A stretch of DNA of 16,612 nt, taken from positions 1-16,612 of the forward strand of contig DAOTIG010000071.1 of assembly GCA_035448065.1 (NCBI GenBank). Reading direction: 5' to 3'. Positions 7,336 to 13,649 of this stretch are shown piece by piece. This DNA is from Phosphoribacter sp035448065. GTDB lineage: Bacteria; Actinomycetota; Actinomycetes; Actinomycetales; Dermatophilaceae. Both the position numbers and the translations under genes were made by a program. The notes beneath the pieces were generated by a model. It saw only the letters and a list, made by a program, of their open reading frames with translations, did no database searches and was not told the origin of the DNA. Numbering within the stretch: position 1 is the stretch's first letter; each line of letters starts with the position of its first letter.

Positions 7336-7353
7336 ACCGTCAGCGTATGCCGC
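7329..7353. repeat. 9-bp inverted repeat over the ArsA-like start codon
   Basis: GCGGCATAC (7329-7337) and GTATGCCGC (7345-7353) are perfect reverse complements with a 7-base loop. The left arm contains the ATG start (7335-7333 on the minus strand) of the first ATPase gene. Both arms are copies of the GTATGCC core dispersed in this window, forming a second inverted pair like that at 4396-4433. In RNA it would place the start codon in a stem. Confidence 0.7.
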
Positions 7354-7471
7354 GCGGCTGCGCGCCGGGGAATCGCGTTGCCAAGTGGGCGGGCGGCGGG
7401 AGGGCGCTCGCCGGGTGTTGGGGGAAGGGTGCGGCGGGGAGCCGGCGGGCGGGTAGGGAGGGTGGCGCGAG

Positions 7472-7588
7472 TATCGGTTGCTCCCGGCTCGTCGGATCCC
7501 TGGGGCAACCGTGGTTGCATCAGGAAGTGCCCGATCTTGGGGCAACCGTGGATGCATCACGAAGTGCGCCGATCTGGAGCAACCGATA
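7472..7588. repeat. 117-bp element with 13-bp terminal inverted repeats and 38-bp internal tandem repeats
   Basis: TATCGGTTGCTCC (7472-7484) is a perfect reverse complement of GGAGCAACCGATA (7576-7588). Between them lie two copies of a 38-base unit, 7495-7532 and 7533-7570, each starting with GATC and containing GGGGCAACCGTGG, TGCATCA and GAAGTGC. They differ by a few substitutions and two compensating indels. A third, truncated unit (GATCTGGAGCAACCG) starts at 7571 and merges with the right arm. The core GCAACC occurs at 7505, 7542 and 7579 and as GGTTGC at 7476 and 7513. It lies between two divergent operons, so it could be an operator array or a small palindromic repeat family. The rest of 7336-7723 shows no gene. 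Confidence 0.8.
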
Positions 7589-7710
7589 GCTCCGAGAGGC
7601 ACCCTCTCACGACCTCGGCCGGTGTCGACCGGCCAGCATTCCGGGGCGGCGCCGCGGATCGAGAGCCGGGGCTAGCGCCCGCACACTCACAGGGGCGGGT
7701 CCCGGAGCCC

Positions 7711-7716
7711 TAGAGT
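7711..7716 (+). promoter_or_regulatory. -10 box of a probable leaderless promoter
   Basis: TAGAGT fits TAnnnT and ends 7 bases before the ATG at 7724, the spacing expected when transcription starts at the first base of the start codon. No ribosome site is visible before that ATG, which agrees with a leaderless transcript for the DUF4177-RidA-Nudix-hydrolase operon. No convincing -35 box was seen. Confidence 0.5.
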
Positions 7717-7723
7717 GACCGGC

Positions 7724-7888
7724 ATGACTCAGTGGGAGTACCTCACCGCGCCCCTGCTCATCCACAACACCAAGGCGATCCTCGACAACTTCGGCCGCGA
7801 CGGCTGGGAGCTCGTCCAGGTCGTCAACGGTCCCGACGGATCGAGCCTGGTCGCCTACTTCAAGCGCCCGATCGGAGCCGGCCAGTGA
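7724..7888 (+). CDS. Short DUF4177-like protein
   Basis: The 54-residue protein begins MTQWEYLTAPLLIHN and has the WEYxxxPL, LDNFGRDGWELV and SLVAYFKRP blocks typical of small DUF4177-type proteins, for which no function is established. Its stop overlaps the RidA gene start (GTGA, 7885-7888), so the two are coupled. The same small gene before a RidA gene is, as I recall, conserved in actinobacteria. Codon use is normal for the window. It has no ribosome site and is probably translated from a leaderless mRNA. Confidence 0.85.
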   Translation: MTQWEYLTAPLLIHNTKAILDNFGRDGWELVQVVNGPDGSSLVAYFKRPIGAGQ

Positions 7889-8358
7889 GCGCCGTCGAGG
7901 AGCGCCTCGCCGCGCTCGGCCTGACCGTGCCCGAGGTCGTGCCGCCGGTCGCGGCATACACGCCGGCGGTGCGGCACGAGCGCTACGTCTACGTCTCCGG
8001 CCAGCTGCCGATGCGCGGCGGCGCGATGCCGGCCACCGGCAAGGTCGGCGAGGGTGAGGGGCTGGTCAGTCCCGAGCAGGCCAAGGACCTCGCCTCGGCG
8101 TGCGCGCTCAACGTCATCGCCGCGGTGAAGTCGGTCGTCGGCGACCTCGACGAGGTCGAGCGGGTCGTCAAGGTCGTCGGCTTCGTCGCCGTCGACCCGT
8201 CCTTCAGCGCGGTTCCGGGCATCGTCAACGGCGCGAGCGAGCTCTTCGGCGCGGCCTTCGGCGACGCCGGCGTGCACGCCCGGTCGGCGGTCGGCGTGGC
8301 GGCCCTGCCGCTCGACGCGCCGGTCGAGGTCGAGGCCGTCTTCGCGCTGCGCGGCTGA
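7885..8358 (+). CDS. RidA-family enamine/imine deaminase
   Basis: The 157-residue product belongs to the YjgF/YER057c/UK114 (RidA) family, which hydrolyses reactive enamines and imines released by PLP enzymes and so protects metabolism. The ERYVYVSGQLP strand is at 32-42. Arg133 and Glu148, 15 residues apart, correspond to the catalytic Arg105 and Glu120 of E. coli RidA, in HARSAVGVAALPLDAPVEVEAV. An internal PSFSAVPGIVNGASELF block is typical of the longer actinobacterial subgroup (about 155 residues rather than about 128). GTG at 7885 overlaps the previous stop codon. A longer upstream reading would overlap the previous gene and is rejected. Confidence 0.93.
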   Translation: MSAVEERLAALGLTVPEVVPPVAAYTPAVRHERYVYVSGQLPMRGGAMPATGKVGEGEGLVSPEQAKDLASACALNVIAAVKSVVGDLDEVERVVKVVGFVAVDPSFSAVPGIVNGASELFGAAFGDAGVHARSAVGVAALPLDAPVEVEAVFALRG

Positions 8359-8367
8359 GCGTCTGCC

Positions 8368-9240
8368 ATGGAGCCCCGCGAGCGCGACTTCCCGCTACGT
8401 GACTATGCCGAGCTGCGCGAGCGCGCCGAGGCGTGGCGTGCGGGTCGGCTGCCCGAGCCGCCGGCGCCGCGGCTCGCCTCGACGGTGATGCTCGTGCGCG
8501 ATGCCGAGGCGGCCGAGGGTGGCACCAGCGGCGTCGAGGTCTTCATGCTGCGCCGGGTGTCGACGATGGCCTTCGCGCCGAGCGTCATGGTCTTCCCCGG
8601 CGGCGGGGTCGACCCGCGGGACAGCCACGACGTGCCGTGGTCCGGCCCGAGCCCGACCGCGTGGGCCGCCCGGCTCGGAGTCCGCGACGACGACCAGGCC
8701 CGGATGCTCGTCGTCGCGGCGGTCCGCGAGGTCTACGAGGAGTGCGGCGTGCTGCTCGCCGCATCCGGCGACGACGGCGCGGCGCTGCACCGCGAGCTCG
8801 TCGACACGTCGGTCGAGCCATGGCCGGCGATCCGCGCGGGGCTCGAGGCGCGTGAGCTGTCGCTCGCCGAGGTGCTGCGCGAGCAGCAGCTGCGGCTGCG
8901 CACCGACCTGCTGCGCCTCGAGGCGCACTGGGTCACTCCGGTCATCGAGACCCGGCAGTACGACACCCGGATCTTCGCCGCGCTGATGCCCGCCGGCCGG
9001 CACGCCGACGGCGAGACGAGCGAGGCCGAGGTGGCCGAGTGGGTGCGCCCGCAGGCCGTCATCGACGGGTATGCCGCGGGGCAGGCCATGGTGCTGCCGC
9101 CCACGCTCACCGCGCTCGAGCACCTGGCGCGGCATACCAGCGCGGTGGAGTTCCTCGAGTGCGAGCCGGACGTCCGACGGATTCGGCCCGAGCCGGTGCT
9201 GCTCGACGACGGCCAGGTCGTGCTCCGCGCGGTGCACTGA
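8368..9240 (+). CDS. Nudix hydrolase (NUDT19-like, split Nudix box)
   Basis: The 290-residue product should hydrolyse a nucleoside-diphosphate-linked compound; the substrate is not known. The Nudix motif is recognisable but interrupted. FPGGGVDPRD at 76-85 is separated by about 34 residues from REVYEECGVLL at 120-130, which carries the metal-binding glutamates 124 and 125. Such an insertion is known in NUDT19/RP2p-type CoA-diphosphatase relatives. MLRRVSTMAFAPSVMVFPGGG precedes it, and a helical segment with AHWVTPVIETRQYDTRIFAA follows, as in that subfamily. It starts 9 bases after the RidA stop without an obvious ribosome site and ends 5 bases before the next start. It contains GGTATGCC octamers at 9069 and 9131. 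Confidence 0.88.
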   Translation: MEPRERDFPLRDYAELRERAEAWRAGRLPEPPAPRLASTVMLVRDAEAAEGGTSGVEVFMLRRVSTMAFAPSVMVFPGGGVDPRDSHDVPWSGPSPTAWAARLGVRDDDQARMLVVAAVREVYEECGVLLAASGDDGAALHRELVDTSVEPWPAIRAGLEARELSLAEVLREQQLRLRTDLLRLEAHWVTPVIETRQYDTRIFAALMPAGRHADGETSEAEVAEWVRPQAVIDGYAAGQAMVLPPTLTALEHLARHTSAVEFLECEPDVRRIRPEPVLLDDGQVVLRAVH

Positions 9241-9245
9241 CGCCG

Positions 9246-10094
9246 ATGGCCGACGCCGCGCCACGGCCGCCCGTCGTCCCGGCGACCTGGGCGTCGGGGC
9301 AGGTGACACCGCGGGCACACTGCGTGCTCGCCGGCAACCCGGGCCCGATGACCCTCGACGGCACGAACACTTGGGTGCTGCGTGAGCCGGGATCGGCCGA
9401 GTGCGTCGTCGTCGACCCAGGACCCCTCGACGAGCCGCACCTGCGGCGGGTGGGCGAGGTCGTCGCGCGGCAGCTGCCGGGGCCGGACGGCACGCCCGAG
9501 CCGGGCCGGGTCGCGCTGACCCTGCTCACCCACGACCATGCCGATCACGCGGAGGCCGCGGCCCGTTTCGCCGAGCTGACCGGGTCTCCGGTGCGGGCGG
9601 TCGGCCGGGGGCACGCGGATCTCGTCGAGGGCGACCGGCTCGTCGTCGGCGGCCTGGAGCTGCTCGTCGTGCCGACGCCGGGGCACACCGCCGACTCGGC
9701 GAGCTTCCTGCTGCTGGCTGACGGGTCGGTGCTCACCGGCGACACCGTGCTCGGGCGCGGCACGACGGTGGTGGCGTGGCCCGATGGTGAGCTCGCGGCA
9801 TACCTGACGTCGTTGGAGCGGCTCGCGGCGCTGGCCGGCACCGGCGAGGTGACCCACATCCTGCCCGGGCACGGGCCGGACCTGCCCGACGCGCTGGGGG
9901 CGCTGCGCTACTACCTGCACCACCGGGCCGAGCGGCTCGAGCAGGTGCGCGGGGCCGTCGCGGCCGGCGCCCGCACCCCGCGCGAGGTCGTCGAGACGGT
10001 CTATGCCGACGTGCCCCGGTCCGTGTGGCATGCGGCGGAGTGGAGCGTGCAGGCCCAGCTGGCCTATCTGCGCGAGCGCGGCGAGCTGAGCTGA
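9246..10094 (+). CDS. Metallo-beta-lactamase-fold hydrolase (LACTB2-like; Rv3677c-like)
   Basis: The 282-residue product has the dinuclear zinc site of the superfamily: THDHADH with His96, His98, Asp100 and His101, then His147 (PTPGHT), Asp166 (LTGDT) and His209 (LPGHG). NPGPMTLDGTNTWVL near 31-45 and the C-terminal helical region (ALRYYLHHRAERLEQV, then VVETVYADVP) are typical of the LACTB2/glyoxalase-II-like group. Some members are ribonucleases or thioesterases, but the substrate here is unknown. I chose ATG at 9246, five bases after the preceding stop. A longer frame exists upstream but only overlaps the Nudix gene. This is the last gene of the operon and is followed by two hairpins. Confidence 0.93.
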   Translation: MADAAPRPPVVPATWASGQVTPRAHCVLAGNPGPMTLDGTNTWVLREPGSAECVVVDPGPLDEPHLRRVGEVVARQLPGPDGTPEPGRVALTLLTHDHADHAEAAARFAELTGSPVRAVGRGHADLVEGDRLVVGGLELLVVPTPGHTADSASFLLLADGSVLTGDTVLGRGTTVVAWPDGELAAYLTSLERLAALAGTGEVTHILPGHGPDLPDALGALRYYLHHRAERLEQVRGAVAAGARTPREVVETVYADVPRSVWHAAEWSVQAQLAYLRERGELS

Positions 10095-10123
10095 GGCTCC
10101 TCGGGGCGCTCGACCCGACCAAG

Positions 10124-10164
10124 GGTGCACTTCACCCCAGGAGCTTTCTCGGGTGAAGTGCACC
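10124..10164. terminator. 14-bp hairpin between converging genes
   Basis: GGTGCACTTCACCC (10124-10137) and GGGTGAAGTGCACC (10151-10164) are perfect reverse complements with a 13-base loop. On the plus strand it is followed at once by TTTATC, a short U-tract, which suits termination of the operon ending at 10094. The pairing is equally good on the minus strand for crp. Confidence 0.85.
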
Positions 10165-10185
10165 TTTATCGGGTGACCCGATAAA
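10165..10185. terminator. 21-base palindromic hairpin directly after the first
   Basis: TTTATCGGGT (10165-10174), a single G, then ACCCGATAAA (10176-10185) form a perfect palindrome. A-tracts and U-tracts are built into the stem, so it works as a bidirectional terminator. It lies 22 bases past the crp stop codon on the minus strand. The first hairpin abuts it with no gap. Confidence 0.85.
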
Positions 10186-10207
10186 GCTCAGTGGCGCAAG
10201 CGGCGGA

Positions 10208-10885
10208 TCAGCGGGCGCGCTTGCGCAGCCGCTCGATGTCGAGCAGCAGGACCGCGCGGGCCTCGAGCTTGAGCCAGCCCCGGGTGGCGAAGTCGGCGAG
10301 CGCCTTGTTGACCGTCTCGCGGGAGGCGCCGACGAGCTGGGCCAGCTCCTCCTGGGTGAGGTCGTGGGCGACCATCACGCCCTCTTCGGTATGCCGCCCG
10401 AACCGGGCCGCGAGGTCGAGCAGCGCCTTCGCCACCCGGCCGGGGACGTCGGTGAAGACGAGGTCGGCGAGGTGGGCGTTGGTGCGGCGCAGCCGCTGGG
10501 CCAGCGCGGCGAGCAGCGCCTTGGCCACCTCGGGCCGCCCGGACAGCAGGGTGGACAGCGAGTCGTTGCCCAGCCCCATGAGTTGGGTCTCGGCGACCGC
10601 CGTCGCGGTCATCGTGCGCGGCCCCGGATCGAAGAGCGACAGCTCGCCGAACATCTCGCCCGGACCGAGGATCGCGACGAGGTTCTCGCGGCCGTCGGTG
10701 CTCGTGCGACCGAGCTTGACCTTGCCCTCGCCGATGACATAGAGCCGGTCGCCGGCCTCGCCCTCGCGGAACAGGATGTCGCCACGCTCGAGCCGCTCAG
10801 GGGTCATCTGCGCGAGCAGCGCCTCGGCCCCGTCGTCGTCGAGCGCAGCGAACAGCGGGGCGCGTCGCACCACGTCATGATCCAT
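10208..10885 (-). CDS. crp: CRP/FNR-family cAMP receptor protein
   Basis: The 225-residue product is a global transcription regulator close to recalled mycobacterial Rv3676 (224 residues). The cyclic-nucleotide domain covers about 1-115, with the cAMP pocket block GELSLFDPGPRT (Glu81, Ser83, Arg90, Thr91) and RRTNAHL with Thr135-Asn136 on the dimer helix. The winged helix-turn-helix is at about 172-210 (DLTQEELAQLVGASRETVNKAL). No cysteine cluster is present, so it is not FNR-like. The start is ATG at 10883-10885; further upstream the frame continues but is unlike the family. It is divergent from nth, and a CRP-like half-palindrome lies in the shared gap, suggesting autoregulation. Confidence 0.95.
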   Translation of the reverse strand: MDHDVVRRAPLFAALDDDGAEALLAQMTPERLERGDILFREGEAGDRLYVIGEGKVKLGRTSTDGRENLVAILGPGEMFGELSLFDPGPRTMTATAVAETQLMGLGNDSLSTLLSGRPEVAKALLAALAQRLRRTNAHLADLVFTDVPGRVAKALLDLAARFGRHTEEGVMVAHDLTQEELAQLVGASRETVNKALADFATRGWLKLEARAVLLLDIERLRKRAR

Positions 10886-10908
10886 GCCGCTGAGTGTGCC
10901 AGAACACA

Positions 10909-10924
10909 TGTGAGACCGGGCACT
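10909..10924. promoter_or_regulatory. Candidate CRP-binding site in the crp-nth gap
   Basis: TGTGAGACCGGGCACT has the GTG-N8-CAC core of the actinobacterial CRP/GlxR consensus TGTGA-N6-TCACA and matches 8 of its 10 defined bases. It is 24 bases upstream of the crp start codon and centred about 35 bases upstream of the nth start, overlapping the expected -35 region of the nth promoter. Binding would be expected to repress nth or crp, but this is inference. Confidence 0.4.
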
Positions 10925-10939
10925 GGGGGGCACGAGGCA

Positions 10940-10945
10940 TACCCT
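10940..10945 (+). promoter_or_regulatory. -10 box of a probable leaderless nth promoter
   Basis: TACCCT (TAnnnT) ends 6 bases before the GTG start of nth at 10952, and no ribosome site is seen, so a leaderless mRNA is likely. The box overlaps a GGCATACC octamer (10936-10943). Confidence 0.45.
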
Positions 10946-10951
10946 TGTCGG

Positions 10952-11707
10952 GTGCCCACAGCCGACTCCTCGACCCCCGTCGCCGCGCCCGGGTCGGAGT
11001 CTGCGCTCGCCCTGACCCGGCGGGCCCGCCGGACCTATCGGCTGCTGCACGAGCGCTATCCGTATGCCGCGTGCGAGCTGGACTTCCAGACCCCGCTGCA
11101 GCTGCTCGTCGCGACCGTGCTGTCGGCGCAGACGACCGACGTGCGGGTCAACCAGGTGACGCCCGTCCTCTTCGCGCGCTATCCCACCGCCGAGGCGTAT
11201 GCCGCGGCCGACCGCGCCGAGCTCGAGGCCATCGTCGGGCCGCTGGGCTTCTTCCGCGCCAAGTCCGAGGCGCTCATCAAGCTCGGAGCCGCGCTGGTCG
11301 AGCGCTTCGACGGCCAGGTGCCGGGCCGGCTCGCCGACCTGGTGACCCTGCCAGGCGTCGGCCGCAAGACGGCGAATGTCGTGCTCGGCAACGCCTTCGG
11401 GGTGCCCGGCATCACCGTCGACACGCACTTCGGGAGGCTGGCCCGCCGGCTCGGCTGGACCGCCCAGGAGGACCCGGTCAAGGTCGAGCACGAGGTCGGT
11501 GCGCTCTTCCCCCGGGCCGACTGGACGATGCTCAGCCACGTCCTCATCTTCCACGGCCGCCGCACCTGCCACGCCCGCAAGCCGGCCTGTGGAGCCTGCC
11601 CGGTGGCCCGGCTCTGCCCGTCCTACGGCGTCGGCGAGACCGACCCCGACCGGGCCGCCGCGCTGCTCGCCTACGAGCTCGCGCCGGGCCGGGAGGCCGC
11701 CCGGTGA
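10952..11707 (+). CDS. nth: Endonuclease III, DNA glycosylase/AP lyase
   Basis: The 251-residue base-excision-repair enzyme removes oxidised pyrimidines and cleaves the abasic site. The helix-hairpin-helix is LPGVGRKTA at 133-141, with catalytic Lys139. Asp157 lies in VDTHFGR. The C-terminal [4Fe-4S] loop has Cys206, 213, 216 and 222 (C-x6-C-x2-C-x5-C), all present. LSAQTTDVRVN (58-68) is the family's N-terminal signature. The start is GTG at 10952, placed by the family start and the -10 box; in-frame sequence upstream lies over the divergent crp gene. Its stop overlaps the Nudix gene start (GTGA). Confidence 0.96.
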   Translation: MPTADSSTPVAAPGSESALALTRRARRTYRLLHERYPYAACELDFQTPLQLLVATVLSAQTTDVRVNQVTPVLFARYPTAEAYAAADRAELEAIVGPLGFFRAKSEALIKLGAALVERFDGQVPGRLADLVTLPGVGRKTANVVLGNAFGVPGITVDTHFGRLARRLGWTAQEDPVKVEHEVGALFPRADWTMLSHVLIFHGRRTCHARKPACGACPVARLCPSYGVGETDPDRAAALLAYELAPGREAAR

Positions 11708-12420
11708 CCGGCGTGGCCGACGGCGGCGGGCCCGCGGCATACCGGGGCGGGCTGGCCGGACCGCACGACGCGCCGCAGCCGGCGTGGGTCGGCGGCATCG
11801 TCGAGGCGGCGGCCCGGCTCGAGCCGACCTACTTCAGCCGCTACCTGCCCCCCGACGAGGGGTCGGTCGAGTCGGCGGTGCTCGTGCTCTTCGGGCCGGG
11901 CGCCGATGGCGAGCCGTCGCTGCTGCTCATCGAGCGGGCCCACACGCTGCGCTCGCACGCCGGTCAGATCGCCTTCCCGGGCGGCCGGGTCGACCCGGAG
12001 GACGTCGACGTCGTCGGGGCGGCGCTGCGCGAGGCGCACGAGGAGGTCGGGCTGGCACCCGAGTCGGTGACCGTCGTCGGCACCCTGCCGGCGCTGTTCA
12101 TCCCGGTCTCCTCGTATGCCGTGACCCCGGTCGTCGCGTGGTGGCACGAGCCGGGGCCGGTCGCGGTCGGGCACCCCGACGAGGTCGCCCAGGTCCTCTC
12201 CGTGCCGGTGAGCTACCTCGTCGAGCCGGCCCACCGGCATACCGTGGTGCATCCGTCGGGCTATCGCGGACCGGCCTGGGAGCTCGGCCCGGACCTGCTG
12301 CTCTGGGGCTTCACCGGCGGCATCGTCGACAAGGTGCTCGAGCTCGCCGGGCTGGCACAGCCGTGGGACCGGCGGCGCGAGCAGGCGCTGCCCGAGCGCT
12401 TCCTGCGTGGACGGTCGTGA
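11704..12420 (+). CDS. Nudix hydrolase, CoA pyrophosphatase-like (Rv3672c-like)
   Basis: The 238-residue product resembles NUDT7/NUDT8/NudL enzymes that cleave coenzyme A to phosphopantetheine and 3',5'-ADP. LLIERAHTLRSHAGQIAFPGG at 74-94 corresponds to the subfamily signature, with Gln where Glu is usual, followed by RVDPEDVDVVGAALREAHEEVGL, whose REAHEEVG is at 109-116 (metal-binding glutamates). PSGYRGPAWELGPDLLLWGFTGGIV forms the typical C-terminal block. It starts at GTG 11704, overlapping the nth stop, and is followed by marP, a tight operon. In the recalled mycobacterial order a thioredoxin-like gene lies between nth and this gene; here it is absent. Confidence 0.9.
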   Translation: MTGVADGGGPAAYRGGLAGPHDAPQPAWVGGIVEAAARLEPTYFSRYLPPDEGSVESAVLVLFGPGADGEPSLLLIERAHTLRSHAGQIAFPGGRVDPEDVDVVGAALREAHEEVGLAPESVTVVGTLPALFIPVSSYAVTPVVAWWHEPGPVAVGHPDEVAQVLSVPVSYLVEPAHRHTVVHPSGYRGPAWELGPDLLLWGFTGGIVDKVLELAGLAQPWDRRREQALPERFLRGRS

Positions 12421-12427
12421 CCGTGTC

Positions 12428-13636
12428 GTGAGCCTCGGAACAGTCATCGACGTGCTGCTCGCCGTCCTGCTCGGCTCGTATGCCGTGTCCGGCTGGCGGC
12501 AGGGACTGCTCATGTCGGTGGCCTCGCTCGTCGGCTTCCTCGGTGGCGGGGCGCTCGGGATGGCGCTGCTGCCACGCGTGCTCGGCTCGTGGACCTGGGC
12601 GCTGGACCGGCCGGCCATCTCGAAGGCCCTGCTCATCCTCGGCGTCTTCGCGCTCGCGACGAGCGGCCAGGTGCTGCTCGCGCTGCTGGCCAGGCGGGTG
12701 CGGGCCCGGATGACCGCGCGCCCGGTCGTGACCCTCGACTCGCTCCTGGGGGCGATCGCGACGATGGCCGCGGTGGCTGTGCTCGTGTGGTTCGTCGCGG
12801 GCGGTCTGCGCGGGGTGACGAGCGGGCCGGCGGCGCGCGCCATCGGCGAGTCCCGGGTGCTCCAGGCGATCGACTCGGTGGTGCCCCCGCAGACCGGGCA
12901 GCTCTTCGCGGGCTTCCGGCAGATGCTCGACCGGGGCGGCTTCCCCAAGGTCTTCGAGGGGCTGCAGGCCGAGCCGATCACGCCGGTGGCGCCACCGGAC
13001 GGCACGATCACCAGTGCCCCGGCGGTGCAGGCCGCGCTGGGCTCGGTCGTCAAGATCACCGGGGTCGCCGCTGCCTGCCGACAGGGGCAGGAGGGGTCCG
13101 GCTTCGTCGTGGCGCCGGGGCGGGTCGTGACCAACGCGCACGTCGTCGCCGGCCTCGGCGAGGCGTCCGTGCGGGTGCGCGGCACCGGACCGGCCTTGCG
13201 TGGCCGGGTCGTCGTCTTCGACCCGCAGCGCGACCTGGCTGTGCTGGCGGTGACCGATCTCGCCGCGCCCGCGCTCACCCAGGGACCGCGGCTGGAGCGG
13301 GAGGCGCTCGCCGTGGTGGCCGGGTTCCCGCTCGATGGACCGTTGCGGGTCGACCCGGCGCGGGTGCGGCAGCGGCTCACCGCGACCGGGGCGGACATCT
13401 ACGGCGCGCCGGGGGTCACCCGCGAGATCTACTCGCTCTATACCCATGTCGAGCCGGGCAACTCCGGCGGGCCGTTGCTCGACGCGCAGGGGCGCCTGGT
13501 GGGGGTGGTCTTCGCGAAGTCGCTCGACGACGACGCGACCGGCTATGCGCTGACCTTGCAGGAGGCCGGGCCGGTCCTCGACGCGGCCGCGAGCGCGTCG
13601 GTCCCGGTGCCGACCGGCAGCTGTCAGGTGGGGTAG
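12428..13636 (+). CDS. marP: MarP-like membrane serine protease
   Basis: The 402-residue product has a CvpA-like N-terminal membrane region with about four helices (roughly 5-22, 27-50, 66-88 and 105-127) and an extracytoplasmic chymotrypsin-like protease domain. The triad is His238 (TNAHVV), Asp269 (QRDLAVL) and Ser346 (PGNSGGP). Cys217 and Cys399 fit the redox-regulating disulfide known in mycobacterial MarP, a protease needed for acid and oxidative stress resistance through peptidoglycan hydrolase activation. Length agrees (397 in M. tuberculosis as I recall). I chose GTG at 12428, which fits the MSLGTVIDVLLAV start; GTG at 12407 would overlap the Nudix gene by 14 bases. It converges with the EphE-like gene, leaving a 13-base gap. 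Confidence 0.93.
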   Translation: MSLGTVIDVLLAVLLGSYAVSGWRQGLLMSVASLVGFLGGGALGMALLPRVLGSWTWALDRPAISKALLILGVFALATSGQVLLALLARRVRARMTARPVVTLDSLLGAIATMAAVAVLVWFVAGGLRGVTSGPAARAIGESRVLQAIDSVVPPQTGQLFAGFRQMLDRGGFPKVFEGLQAEPITPVAPPDGTITSAPAVQAALGSVVKITGVAAACRQGQEGSGFVVAPGRVVTNAHVVAGLGEASVRVRGTGPALRGRVVVFDPQRDLAVLAVTDLAAPALTQGPRLEREALAVVAGFPLDGPLRVDPARVRQRLTATGADIYGAPGVTREIYSLYTHVEPGNSGGPLLDAQGRLVGVVFAKSLDDDATGYALTLQEAGPVLDAAASASVPVPTGSCQVG

Positions 13637-13649
13637 CGGCCTTGCGCCC

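Noticed and set aside
4608..7520. 970-codon minus-strand frame over the ArsA-like genes
   Set aside because: Its product is Arg/Ala/Pro-rich without motifs, and the two overlapping ATPase genes in other frames explain the region completely.
9039..9245. N-terminal extension of the MBL-fold hydrolase
   Set aside because: The extra residues are Arg/Gly/Ala-rich and overlap the upstream Nudix gene. The ATG at 9246 gives the family-like start.
10895..10908. TGTGCCAGAACACA as a CRP site
   Set aside because: It has TGTG-N6-CACA, two bases too short for the TGTG-N8-CACA spacing required. The neighbouring 10909-10924 site has the right spacing.
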